Shown here: positions 45,983 to 56,412 of the stretch, piece after piece | How positions within the stretch are numbered: the stretch's first letter is position 1 | Layout of the letters: each line of letters opens with the position of its first letter | DNA from: Lamellibrachia columna | Lineage: Eukaryota > Annelida > Polychaeta > Sabellida > Siboglinidae | Assembly: GCA_963662155.1 (NCBI GenBank) | Contig: OY759269.1 | Coordinates: 19,316,864 to 19,380,863 of the forward strand | DNA length: 64,000 nucleotides | Reading direction: 5' to 3' | The notes under the pieces: generated by a model | Databases searched by the model: none | What the model was told of the DNA's origin: nothing | What the model saw: the letters and a program-made list of their open reading frames with translations, nothing else | Program-made: the position numbers and the translations under genes

Positions 45983-46543
45983 TTATTCCGCGTCGCCCTG
46001 CATATCGTTATTGTCGTATGTTTCGTACATACTCTTTCTGACCAATTCGGTCACTCGGTTACGCCATTTCATGGTCCCGCACGTTGCGATGACATCTATA
46101 GATAGCCACCGCAAGACGTGCATGACCATGCTGGTCGATGGCACGTAACGATCCTTATCATCGTTTAGATTCATTATGCGTTCAACCTCGTCACTGGCAT
46201 ATCGCACACTGGCGGCCTCTAGCGCCTTATAGAATATGTTTTCATTGGTCATGGCTTCGGATCTATCACGTAACCTATCTAGACCGCTAACAGTAGCCTC
46301 CATATCAGCGCTACTGCTAATGCTATAATGTGACGCCGACGACGCACTGTTCTCCCCCTGGTCGTCATCTGATATTACAATCAGTGGTGGCGGCGAACCG
46401 CTGTCCACCGAGGAGGAGAACAGTATTTCCGTGCTGTTAGACTGTAACCATTGCATTACCTTAGCGCGTCCATCTCCGTCGATGATGTCATCGCCGCTTC
46501 CGGTTGCCACTGCAGTGGCTGCCGCAGCGACGATCGAGCCAGT
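45983..46543 (-). CDS. Acidic alternative exon (186 aa), no start codon of its own
   Basis: The open frame reaches back to the acceptor CGTTGACAG and is preceded in frame by TGA. There is no ATG in the first 29 codons (the first is near 46,456), so it is best read as a phase-0 exon. It contains an SDDDQGENSASSAS-type acidic/serine segment, then a helical C-terminal domain with YVPSTSMVMHVLRWLSIDV and KWRNRVTELVRKSMYETY. The end resembles the basic-hydrophobic helix of the cassettes (R-R, L-V, ETYDN). Joined to the 27-codon leader it would give 213 aa. Function unknown. Confidence 0.55.
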   Translation of the reverse strand, partial: TGSIVAAAATAVATGSGDDIIDGDGRAKVMQWLQSNSTEILFSSSVDSGSPPPLIVISDDDQGENSASSASHYSISSSADMEATVSGLDRLRDRSEAMTNENIFYKALEAASVRYASDEVERIMNLNDDKDRYVPSTSMVMHVLRWLSIDVIATCGTMKWRNRVTELVRKSMYETYDNNDMQGDAE

Positions 46544-46559
46544 CTGTCAACGGAATGGT

Positions 46560-47768
46560 TCACACTGTGACTACTTCCATGTTGGCCACCGTGTAATTTA
46601 CGTACGGTCCTGCCATACGTTTACGAATGGTCACCATGACTCGGGCCCCCCGCAGCATGTCCAGTGCTGCATACCGCTCGGCATCTGACGTCATGTTTAT
46701 GTAATCGTTCCCCGTGTATCCTAGCAACTGGACAGCCTTGTCGTTAAATATGGTTCCCCACACTTCGCTGCCGATGGCGTCTTGTAGGAGGACACGCATG
46801 GCGAACCGATACACTACACCCCGCTGCCATCGATGAATGGGACACACATACCCGTTGTTTTCGGGAATGACCCGTTTGTTGCACTGCTGACATGATGGAT
46901 AAACGATATATTTCTCTTGAACGGCGACTTGTACTATGGTTAACGGTCGTCTTATTATATAGGTACCGTTACCTACCTGCTTCTCGAGTTGGCTCAGAGT
47001 GGTCATCATCTCGGCGTCCTGGTCGCTGGTTGTCTTGGTGACGGTGGTGGCGGCCATTTCTATGTCTCTGCTGGTGCTGATCGTGAAGGGTTTTGAAGTC
47101 GTCTGTGAAGCGGAGAGCGGTTGTATGCCTCGATCACTCCGAGTCGGGCTTATATAGTCCTCTCCCCGACTGTGGCGCGCTTTCTTATCGTCGCCCCTTG
47201 GTCGAGCGCGTGACGCCGATGCTGATGCTGCATGTCTGGTATCTGCGTCCGACCCTTGGTCGATCGCGTGATGCGGCCGCTGGATGTCTGCCATCTGACT
47301 GTACTCTGGAGTCTGATGTAATCGTATGGCCTCGCGTACTAGCATGGTTATATGTCCTAGCATGTTCTGACCGGCTTGACCACTGTATGTCAGTGCACCC
47401 CAGTATCCTTCCCGACTCTTGACCCATTCCTGCAACTGGGAATGCCCAGTGTCCAACAGTCGTTTACGTAGGGTTGGATCGCGATATTTAACGGTCACTA
47501 ATCCATACATTATTCCATATCGTTGTCTCTTCCATTCTGCGCGTAACATTTCCTTTTCTCGTATGCACTTGCTGAGCTGTTTCGCCTGTAGACCCGTGCG
47601 CGTGGCCAGCATCCTTTGCGCCGTCTGCATGTCGTCATGATGCATGCACTTCCGCCATTGATACGCGCTTTCGACACTGGTGAATTCTCTATTACAGGCG
47701 TGTATCCTGCAGGCGTAGAAATTGGACAGGAACTGTTTACCTCCTTTAAACCTTATAGGTTGGTTCAT
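46560..47768 (-). CDS. NADAR domain in frame with an RPA70-C-type zinc OB fold
   Basis: 402 aa. Residues 5-148 match the NADAR (YbiA/RibX-like) fold: FKGGKQFLSNFYACRI, FTSVESAYQWRKC, IMYGLVTVKY, LLDTG, WG and GQNMLGHITMLVREA. Bacterial NADAR enzymes remove ADP-ribose from guanine in DNA or act on ADP-ribose derivatives (family knowledge). Residues 150-237 are a low-complexity linker. Residues 265-402 resemble the C-terminal OB fold of replication protein A, with zinc ligands C293, C296, C309 and H312 (SCQQCNKRVI, YVCPIHRWQ), suggesting single-stranded DNA binding. An internal TATA box and ATG (47,057) may give a separate 165-aa OB-fold protein. Upstream promoter unclear. The fusion is open throughout but could instead be two overlapping transcription units. 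Confidence 0.75.
   Translation of the reverse strand: MNQPIRFKGGKQFLSNFYACRIHACNREFTSVESAYQWRKCMHHDDMQTAQRMLATRTGLQAKQLSKCIREKEMLRAEWKRQRYGIMYGLVTVKYRDPTLRKRLLDTGHSQLQEWVKSREGYWGALTYSGQAGQNMLGHITMLVREAIRLHQTPEYSQMADIQRPHHAIDQGSDADTRHAASASASRARPRGDDKKARHSRGEDYISPTRSDRGIQPLSASQTTSKPFTISTSRDIEMAATTVTKTTSDQDAEMMTTLSQLEKQVGNGTYIIRRPLTIVQVAVQEKYIVYPSCQQCNKRVIPENNGYVCPIHRWQRGVVYRFAMRVLLQDAIGSEVWGTIFNDKAVQLLGYTGNDYINMTSDAERYAALDMLRGARVMVTIRKRMAGPYVNYTVANMEVVTV
46977..47057 (-). CDS. Shared 27-codon leader exon with strong splice donor
   Basis: ATG at 47,057, about 95 nt downstream of a TATA box, begins MAATTVTK. After exactly 27 codons comes CAG|GTAGGT, a near-ideal donor in phase 0. Unspliced, the frame continues into the OB fold. 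Spliced, it can join any of five downstream phase-0 acceptors (46,543; 45,942; 45,033; 44,833; 44,621). The leader is also in frame with the upstream NADAR domain. Confidence 0.55.
47149..47158 (-). promoter_or_regulatory. Internal TATA box in the NADAR-OB linker
   Basis: ACTATATAAG on the minus strand, about 95 nt upstream of the ATG at 47,057. The low-complexity protein linker coincides with this promoter and 5' leader, which suggests the linker exists because regulatory DNA is being translated through. Confidence 0.6.
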
Positions 47769-48065
47769 GATGACTTTATGACGTTAACATGTACAGTTAC
47801 TGTCTTAACTACGCGGTGTTCTAGCACTGTAGAGTACGTAACCCCCTGCTTTTTCCTTGCGTGATGGATGCCAGGTGTTGGTAAGCTGACAGTTGCCGGC
47901 CGCTTATCTCTTTTCTGCCGGCCTCTTATCTGTTTTCTCATTAGTGTGGTATTGTTCCTAGGCTGACGCAGGTTCTAGCATGCTCTATATAAGACGTCTG
48001 GGTTCGTCGTGTCGTCATACCAACCACCATTGCCGTCGACATCGTTATTAGCACACACACGCATA
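47769..48065. promoter_or_regulatory. Divergent promoter region of the right arm
   Basis: Plus-strand TATA box CTATATAAGA at 47,984-47,993, about 75 nt upstream of the ATG at 48,066. Two direct copies of TGCCGGCCKCTTATCT (47,894-47,909 and 47,917-47,932) contain GATA-type motifs and lie between the divergent genes. No clear TATA box for the NADAR gene. Confidence 0.55.
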
Positions 48066-48880
48066 ATGTCTGTGTTCGGCTTGCGCGATTGCATGGAGTT
48101 CGTCGTCGTCGCCGAACTCCTGCAGGCGGTACCTCTATTACAGGCTATTGTGTGAGTATTTCTTTTATTTATTTATTTATTTATTTCTATTTTGTTACTT
48201 TCATAGCTCTCCATAGCTCATACCTGTTTTAAATTATGCCTTTGCATATTGTGACTCTTATTGTGTCCTTTACTTATTACAGCGTTCCATGTTTCAACTG
48301 GGCCTGCGTCCTCATCGAATTGATGGAGGACGCCCCCCTACGCCGAAGCTGCCAGGCGACCGTCCTGTTCCGAGAGGCGCTCTACGATGCCGGTCTCCTG
48401 TCGGCCTTCGGTCTTCATGCCAGTCGTTGGCGCCACGTAATGAGTGACATTGCGTTTATGTACGGCGATGGATATCGCACCTCGACCGCCTCCCCAGAGT
48501 CCTGGGATGACGACTTGATCGCCATCGACGCAGCCGTCACCGACGCTCACGCTGCCGACGAGGACTTCGACGACGCCGGAGAGTGGGACGACGACATAGC
48601 CGCCATAGACGCCGCCACCGAAGCCCACGAGGTCGAGGTGATGGCCTTCCGGGCTCATATGACCAAATGGGAGCGGGTGATGCACGAGTTGATGCTCATC
48701 CACGCCCCATCGACCACATCCGTTTTCAGTCACGTTCACCTCGGCCCCGTCCATCTCCCTTCACTCTTCCGGCGTCGTCGCTCTGTATCGCTACGAATTG
48801 CGTTGGCTCGCAAATTGACCGCTCGAGCCGTCCGGAGGTCGTTGCTGTCGGCATTTAACACTGTTCAACAATGCCCTTGA
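48066..48880 (+). CDS. Spliced right-arm gene of unknown function (227 aa)
   Basis: Exon 1 48,066-48,151 and exon 2 48,283-48,880, with donor GT|GTGAGT and acceptor TACTTATTACAG. The junction restores one frame (codon split 2+1) and avoids the TGA just after the donor. Exon 1 adds a hydrophobic leader rich in V, L and A. The middle holds two tandem modules, SWDDDLIAIDAAVTDAH and EWDDDIAAIDAATEAH, an internal duplication of an acidic helix. The C-terminus is basic with RRRR and KLTARAVRR. No homologue recognised. It is the only plus-strand gene in the element. Candidate polyadenylation hexamer ATTAAA at 48,964-48,969. Confidence 0.65.
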
Positions 48881-48890
48881 CTTTATTATA

Positions 48891-48930
<40 letters not shown>

Positions 48931-49554
48931 GCTTTTATATTTGTACTTGTTCTTTTTCGTTTTATTAAATTTGCATCACCTCATATTCACGTCTTGTATT
49001 GCGTTCTTGTTCCAACTGCGTGTTGGCACATTATATTATATTATATTATATTTTATGTCCATTTTCGTCCTGCTACATTTTATTTAACGAACGGTCCGAT
49101 TTCCCTCGTCCAGCGGTTATATTGTAGCCATGCATGTCGACTATTTATTCACTTTTACACATTCGTCTTATCTTTATCGGTTTTAATTTTATCACGTATT
49201 ATGTCCACTACATATAACAGGCTATAACATACAGCGGTCCCACATCAATGTCGTCACTGCAACTTAGTTGCTGTTTATCGCTTATTAACTCAGCTCACTT
49301 GCTACATTGTACAGATTAGCGTCCTTTGATCTCGCGCTATGGCTCACAGCTGGATAAACGCTTCGGCTTACAGTTAACTCCAGTCGTTCGGACGTCCAGT
49401 TGTCATTAGCTAACCACTCGGACTGGTCACTCCGTCGAGGTCACGGTCACGTGTTGTCGTGGGTGGGTGGGTGGGTGGGTGGGTGGGTGGTGGTGGTGGG
49501 TGGGTGATATTACGTGTATTTTCTTTGTTCCTATGTCCATCATAGATGACCACC
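48881..49554. other. Right subterminal region of the Polinton
   Basis: Non-coding. Holds an (ACT)n microsatellite (48,892-48,931) and a G-rich tract of repeated GGGT (49,460-49,505) that could form a G-quadruplex about 50 bp inside the right inverted repeat. No gene recognised. Confidence 0.7.
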
Positions 49555-49769
49555 GGTCACTGTTCGTTCCTCCTCCGGTCGCTAGGGGCGCGGCACGCGC
49601 ATGCGCGCCACGCTCAGCCGCCGCCGCCGCCGCCAGGGGGCGCTCAAAGGTCTAGTGCTGCTTTCTGATTGGCTGCGCGCACTCATTAGCGGTGGGCGAT
49701 ATTAGAGGCCTTTTACTTTGATCTTTTGATGCCCTAGATAAGGGGTCTCAGAAACCTCTGCTAACTACT
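49555..49769 (-). repeat. Polinton right terminal inverted repeat
   Basis: Reverse complement of 32,030-32,244 with no difference seen by eye. Followed by the second CACGTC target duplication at 49,770-49,775. Confidence 0.97.
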
Positions 49770-49775
49770 CACGTC

Positions 49776-52624
49776 GACACGCCACCAACTTGTTTACTTG
49801 ACAATCGTCACGATCTCTCGAAAGACTGAGCCCTGACCAATTTCTAATTGGTCGGATGTAACAATTTGAACGCATCGAATGTCCACACAAGAGAGGTCTG
49901 TGGTTATTTCAGATCCCAAAACTAACTAATAACAATATTTGTTTGTGACCAGTCGCAGTAGCGACGTCGACAGAACAGCTAGTTGTTGTACTGCTGCACA
50001 GGCCCGGCTGTTATCCCTTTCCACATCTCCATATCGGCAGCCTTCTCCCTCCCCTTGTCTTCCTCCTTCGCCTTTCTCACATCCCTCTTTACACAATCTT
50101 CCCATCTTAGTTGCGGTCTGCGTCTTTTCCTGCGGCCTAGCTGTTTCACCGCCGAGCTAAATTATGCATATGAAAAACACAACTACAGTTTTATTGAAAA
50201 ATGATCCAATAAATGAATGACAAAGACAAACTAATATTTGTTTTAAAAGGTGAAAGAAGCTAAATGTGATCACATGATCTAGCACATTTTCTAGGCCGAA
50301 CGCATGACGCAGCGAATTGCTTAATTAATAAAACATTCCGCATAGCGCAAATTAACACAGTGAATGAACCACAACAAAGGATTGCCATTTTGTCACCATC
50401 TGGACAGTGAGTTCGTCGAACACGTATGACAGGTGGTATTTACAGGGAAACCTTTGTAAACACAATGCGGTGTTCGTGATGTTTGCGGTCTCACGGGATC
50501 TGCTCTTCAGAAAAATGCATTAACACTACAACAAATACGATGTAAATTTATGCAGGCGCAAGTAATCAATTCATTAAAAGAACAGTGCAGATTGAATAGG
50601 CGAATGTACTCGTTTCCCCGGAGGAAAATAAATGAACGGGACACATTTATCTACTGATTGTGTTAATGGTAACCGTGTGAATATATTTAAACGTAACACT
50701 GACATATATCTAATAAGGCCGGGCGACACACAAATGAAACATTGTTGGACTTTCGATAAACCAATGGCTCCTTTGTCCACTTGCCGTGTGGAGACTGAAG
50801 CTTATCGCCTTGTGTGGCAATCTTGGTCAATCGTGTTACAAAGCGTGGACCGACAATATATTTAAATTTCTTGCTGCCAGTAGGACCTGAAAAAAATCCC
50901 CAACGTACGTGGACAAACTATCATATTTTGTTGCGAGAACACATATCTATGCACAAATCGTACTCTCTGGAGACGTGGCACTGGCATCTCTTACTGAACA
51001 TTTCTCCTCCCGTATTAAGTTATAATAACACATATCTTATAATAACAAAATATTCCCCGTATCCCACCCTTGTTGTGCATAGGAACAACGTTTATACCGT
51101 TCCTGTTAGTACCAGCACTTGTATGGATACTTGGTCGGTCGCCGTCCTTATTGCGCCTAGTACCAACACTTCCACGTATCCTAGATCAGCCTCTATTGAG
51201 CCCAGTGGCAACATGTCCAAGGTTGCTAGATCACTCCGCGCTGCTACTGCGCGTACTGCCAACGGTCCAAAGGATCCACCCAACCCGTGATGCGCCTAGG
51301 ACTAATGCTTATGGTTTCTAAGCAGCCCGCACCCCGTGCAACTACATTATACAATACAATGCGACGACGTCTATTGCAACAAATGGTTAAGCAGTCTCAA
51401 ATCAGTACACGATATTAAAGTTGTTAACATATAGATGAATACGCCGAAGAGCTAAGGTTACAGAGACAGGCCTTCAGGTGATGGCGAAAAAATTGTATTA
51501 TATTCCATGCTGATGTAACGCTAACAGGAGTGAGTTCTCAAGAGTTGGTGCTGCAACCGAGTGATCCATAATTACAATGTTTGTTTCAAAACCGGGAAGA
51601 TGAAAGTGCCTGATAGATATCGGACAGGAAGCCAATGCATACTTTTAATATTACATAATAATTTTATTTACGTAGTATTAATTGCTTGACTTTTTTTGCA
51701 TTGCTTTCAATGGGGAAAACAACAATGATATGTAGCTAATTACTCCCACTGCAGATCGAAGCCGTTTTGAATTAACATCTAACTGCAAACTTACTACAAA
51801 TTGATATAAACGTCAGCGAGTGTAGATTTAAAGATTACAACTCACCGTATGCGTGAGTCCTACTGCAAATCGACTGGATTATTACAACGCACATGTCACC
51901 GAAACAGCGCACTGTGCAAGACACCAAACGTACAAGAAGCTAGCAATAAACTCGGTATGTGTATATGCAGCGACTTATGGGAATTTAGTCTAGATATTGG
52001 GCAAATTCGATCGATCTTTTTTTGCTGGATAAACACCGGCAGATGTGTACAACTCCACGGGACTTGGTGTTGACGGGGCCGTGGCTCGAGGGACTGTAGC
52101 TATGCTGCATGCTGAGCAAAAGTACTAAATGCGGAAAATGGAATTGTTCAATGGTGTAGCGAGGAATACAACACAAACCGCTAAGCAATATGTTCAACTG
52201 GGTTAAACGTAATAGGTGTGTTGTCATCTATACAGTTCGGTATCATACAGCAAATGAACTTCTCAACAACTACAAACACTAATTGATATAATTGGCTGTC
52301 TATCGTAATGAACGGTATTTTGCCGAGTTTTTCTGACCAGGAAGGCTAATGAACGGCTTTTATTTATACATTATTTTACTTATATTATTTTACAAGTGTT
52401 GACACATTTTCTGGCCATGTTCTTTTAACAGTTCCTCTGATATTATATATTACATATATTATTTTACCTTGACTGCTCCAGTTTTTAGATGAACCTAAAC
52501 AATTTATGTTTATCATTCACTGCATGCATTCTATGCACTCGTTGCCATTACACATAGCAAAACACTATGCAGTGCGCTTGTGCAGCCACACGTAAAAGAT
52601 CATTTGAGCGGTGATTTCCTGCAG
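49776..52624. other. Host DNA right of the Polinton, no gene recognised
   Basis: Pyrimidine-rich patch at 50,030-50,100. Open frames at 50,814-51,321 overlap each other on both strands without domain or splice support. Confidence 0.5.
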
Positions 52625-52798
52625 CGGCGCTGCGTCGATGGCACCTGCATACCAACCTGTCACCCCTCGCGATGGTTCGTTCCGATCTCACCTGCCTGCT
52701 TCCATAGCGACGAACTGGAGTCTGCATATAAACGTGTTTGCATCGAGCTGCCAACGAAGAGCCGGGAACAACGTCGTCAATTCCTGGCCAGCCCATAA
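52625..52798 (+). CDS. Candidate 3'-terminal exon, cysteine-containing (57 aa)
   Basis: After the acceptor GTGATTTCCTGCAG, frame 0 reads RRCVDGTCIPTCHPSRWF and continues with two more cysteines and a charged end before TAA. The three closely spaced Cys and the strong acceptor suggest a real last exon of a secreted or extracellular protein. No upstream exon found; family not recognised. Confidence 0.35.
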   Translation, partial: RRCVDGTCIPTCHPSRWFVPISPACFHSDELESAYKRVCIELPTKSREQRRQFLASP

Positions 52799-54426
52799 GT
52801 TTATCTATTAGTCTTAGTATATGAACGTGAAGAGCAACGCATCAAATTGTAAAACGCTGCTTGTTTTAACGCGTGAGGTAAGTCTCTTTTTAAGTATCTT
52901 TTTTTAAGTCTCTTTTTTATTTACGCTGTTAAACACATTGGTGGTTCTTATTGTTGCGAACTATTTCAAAACTGTAAGTTGTAATTAAATATTGGCGTAT
53001 GTTACATAAATACAAACAATAACGGTTCAGTCAGTTTATGTCAGACCGATACCAGGCTTGATAGCCAGACGGCATGGTCTGGAAATAAACATGATTAATT
53101 AATGAACATTGCGATTGACATCGCCTGTTATACCTAATTGAGATGCGACAGTCAATATTTTGAGGTTGGAACTCCGCGGCCCAACTGGTTGGGCCACGTC
53201 TAGTCTAATATCTAGTCCAAAAATGTATCGTAATCCACCCACTCATCTAACCCATCCACCCATACACCCATCCACCCACTCACACGACCATTTGGAGTAT
53301 AAGTAACAAGGGAACACGCAGCACGGTGAAATGCATTTTACAATTCGATACTTTCGCGTATAACTATTCTGCGTAGTGAAATATGATTATATGCCTTTGC
53401 GGTCAGAATACAAAAATACACCGAACACATTTCTTTCGCATTTCCATTTTCATCAATTTGAATTTTAACCAAGGCAGCTGTAATTCTAATGGAAAATAAG
53501 TTTTAGTTTATCTAATTTTAATTTATATCACGCCTTGCATTCTGCACGTTTTGAGGATATTTATTCGGTAAATTGAGTTTACTCAGTGATGTGCAATATT
53601 GTTAAACTACGAATGATTCTAACCGTATAGTTCCTTCAAAGAGAATGTACAACGATTGTCATTGGCTAACCTAGGCCGTTCACAATTATCAATAATTACA
53701 CATTTGCACAAAGCACATTAAAGGGTCAGTGTTCGGGTACTATTTTTTTTTAATGCCGGTTGCATGAAAAATACGACCACCGTTGCAGCGCCGCTTGGTG
53801 AAGTACTATAGCACTACCAGGATACTATTTTTTAAATCGCGTAACCGTTTACGGCGCGGCGCTGTAATACAATCATATATCTTGGAAATTCACAACTTTG
53901 TAGAAAATAAGTATCAATACGCCACCATGGATTTGTTAGAAAAACACAGAACTTTAACCATAATTATTGGAGATAAATGTTTGTAAACATAGTGGACGTT
54001 TTTGAATGGTTTTTATTATTTAACCTACATAGATGTTATAAATACTAATAAATTATATTCAGTGTCGCAAAGTCCCTTAAAACAGTCGATAAGTACACCA
54101 TTGAAAATCAAGATCGTCATGCAGTCCCTTTATAACGTACATATTAATAATGGCGTATTAACCTTATCGCGTTATCGCGTTATCTCGTTATCGCGTATTA
54201 ACGTTATCGCGTTAACAACGCCAGTGGCTCCTCGGGTGTCATCTTGTTGACCATGCGGTCACGTGATCGACTTCACTGCCTGTCGAATTAAATGCATGCA
54301 GCGTAGACATGAGAGAGTCAGACATTTTAAAGTGCACGAAACAAAACAATAACACCGCAAGCTGTTCGGAACTTTAGAGGGACCTGATTCCTGGACAGAG
54401 AACGTTGGACTAACTCTCGACAACAC
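52799..54426. other. Host DNA, no gene recognised
   Basis: CCCAT/CCACC-type low complexity at 53,236-53,284. A short array of TTATCGCG repeats at 54,160-54,213. Nothing else recognised. Confidence 0.5.
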
Positions 54427-54428
54427 AC

Positions 54429-54456
54429 CTGATGACGCTATCACAGTCGCCGCCAT
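54429..54456 (-). CDS. Candidate first coding exon (MAATVIASS)
   Basis: ATGGCGGCGAC start context followed by donor TCATCAG|GTGTGT after about 28 nt. Typical of a short first exon, but no second exon was identified to the left. Confidence 0.25.
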
Positions 54457-56412
54457 ATTAGTTTATACAAATCCGCTGCTTCGTCTTACCGTTATATAGT
54501 ATCGCTAGACGTGGGTAAAAGACATTGCCATATAAGGGCCATTCTCCAAATTTGTCTGACAGTTGGCTTGGGGAAGGCCATTTTTCATGTTCTTCAATCT
54601 CTGCTAAACTTTAATCCGATAACATACATAGCCTAAGCATTTAAATTCTGAGGTTTCTTTGCTTAAGTCCGAAAACTCACTAAGTGGCAGGCGGCGCATG
54701 TCAGGAATGTTACCCTCTACTGTTACACCAGGTACCAAGGGGCCGACTTCGTTTTAACACCCTAAAGAAATATAAATAAATGCTGGAATTGAATTTTAAT
54801 AGTGGCACTAGACAGTTATTATGTTCTTCTTCGTGTTATACCAAAAACAGTGTGGGGAACATCTATCGATTTATAAAATGAGACTTTGTTCCCTGAATGT
54901 GAGTTGAAACTGCTCATGCATGCACAGTACCGTTGTATATACAAACTGGTAATTAGATTAGAACACAATTTTAAAATAACCTTTTCCCATAGAGCACTTC
55001 TAAGGGATGTTTTATAGATAATATAATCCAAAGATAGTGAACAATAAACATCGTAGTTTGGTACCGGGCGTAGCAACTATCTTTAAAACAAAGTATATAT
55101 GTATTCTATATATGTCACACTGTGCAGGACAGCAATATATATTTGTACTACACGCTATGTTACACATTTTGACTACGTGTGATTAGTTTCTTTGCGCCCA
55201 CACCCACGTCGTCGACCACGTCCACACCCACGTCCTCGACTACGTCCACAAGTGCATGTCTGGGGTTGCAAGTTCCAATATGTTTAACATTTTGTTGTCA
55301 TCTTCACCCATTTATTATAATTTCCTAGAAATGTATTGATGTTAGCATCACGGCAACAGCATTTATAACAGGAACTATCCCTTGTATAGTGGGAGGGCCC
55401 TTTCACCATCACATTGCGCACATTCCTGGAGTTGTCTACTCGGTGCTATGACCACGCGTCCATTTGGCCCTTTGCAACGAGAACGTCATTCCAAGATACC
55501 GATAAGCAGTTAAAGGATTTTTATTCTAAACATTCATCGTGTAGTGTTCTACGTGTGGATGCAGTGTAAAAGTGGTGTTTTTGTTGACATCTAGGCAGAC
55601 TGGATTTCTTTAATGTTGCTTCACACAATTTCTTTGTACACAGTTCGTTTGCACAGTACATATGTCCTCATTAAGGTTGCCACTGATCTCTTGTATCACG
55701 GCGTATTGATTCTTTGTGAGTTTGTTCGTTGTGTCAAACACTTTTCCGTGGAATATATTCCTTAGAAAACATTTCCTTATATTTTCATTTCATTTCATAA
55801 TTTTTTTATGTTCTCCAATCTCTGTTAAACTTTAATCCGATAAAATACATATTCAGCGTGTACTTCCTGGGTCGCTAACATAATCTGTATTATTTGTAGC
55901 ATCTCATGAGAAAGCTATCATATATATATACAACAATTATTGTTATTTCCGTATTAATACATTTTGAAGTAATTACTTTAATTAATTTTATCTCAACTAA
56001 CAAAGTTGGTACCGGGCGTAACCAATTAGAGTTTTAGACAATTTGTTGGACAGCACAAATATCAAAAGGAAAGGCACTTATTCAAATAACTACTATGAAA
56101 TAATACATTCGTCATAAATTTGATTATACTCTGCTTTCTAAACAAAGTTAATTTTGGAAAATCATTAATTTGTAGTATTGAAATATTGGTGCGGGAGCTT
56201 GGTATCGGGCGTAACAATAAAATGGGTTAATTAGCAAACAAAATAAGTTTTGGTTGGGGCCTGTGTCATTGTTTGTGACACACATTGGAAAGTTGACTTT
56301 AACATAATACACATCAAATGTTGAATTATCATTAGCGAATGAAAAATAATAGCTTTCTAAAATGAAAAATATTTTTGGGAAAGCTTATTTTGGTTGTTTC
56401 ACACATTAAAGA
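54457..56412. other. Host DNA with dispersed repeats, no gene recognised
   Basis: The phrase TTAAACTTTAATCCGATA-like occurs near 54,605 and 55,825 in similar context, and GGTACCGGGCGTA occurs near 55,060 and 56,008 (GGTATCGGGCGTA near 56,201). These look like parts of an old dispersed repeat. Confidence 0.45.

Larger units (their letters stand above)
32030..49769. mobile_element. Complete Polinton/Maverick element, 17,740 bp
   Basis: Self-synthesising DNA transposon or integrated virus-like element. It has 215-bp terminal inverted repeats beginning AGTAGTTAGC and a 6-bp target duplication CACGTC at 32,024-32,029 and 49,770-49,775. It encodes the full Polinton hallmark set: protein-primed family B polymerase, DD35E integrase, packaging ATPase, maturation protease, major and minor capsid proteins. 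All hallmark frames are uninterrupted and the repeats look identical, so the insertion is recent. The left arm (32.5-43.9 kb) is one minus-strand gene block. The right arm has a minus-strand spliced unit and one plus-strand spliced gene diverging from 47.8-48.0 kb. It is visibly more GC-rich than the flanks. Confidence 0.97.

Noticed and set aside
51064..51321. Hydrophobic plus-strand frame, overlapping frames on both strands
   Set aside because: Quasi-periodic sequence opens several frames at once; no independent evidence for any.
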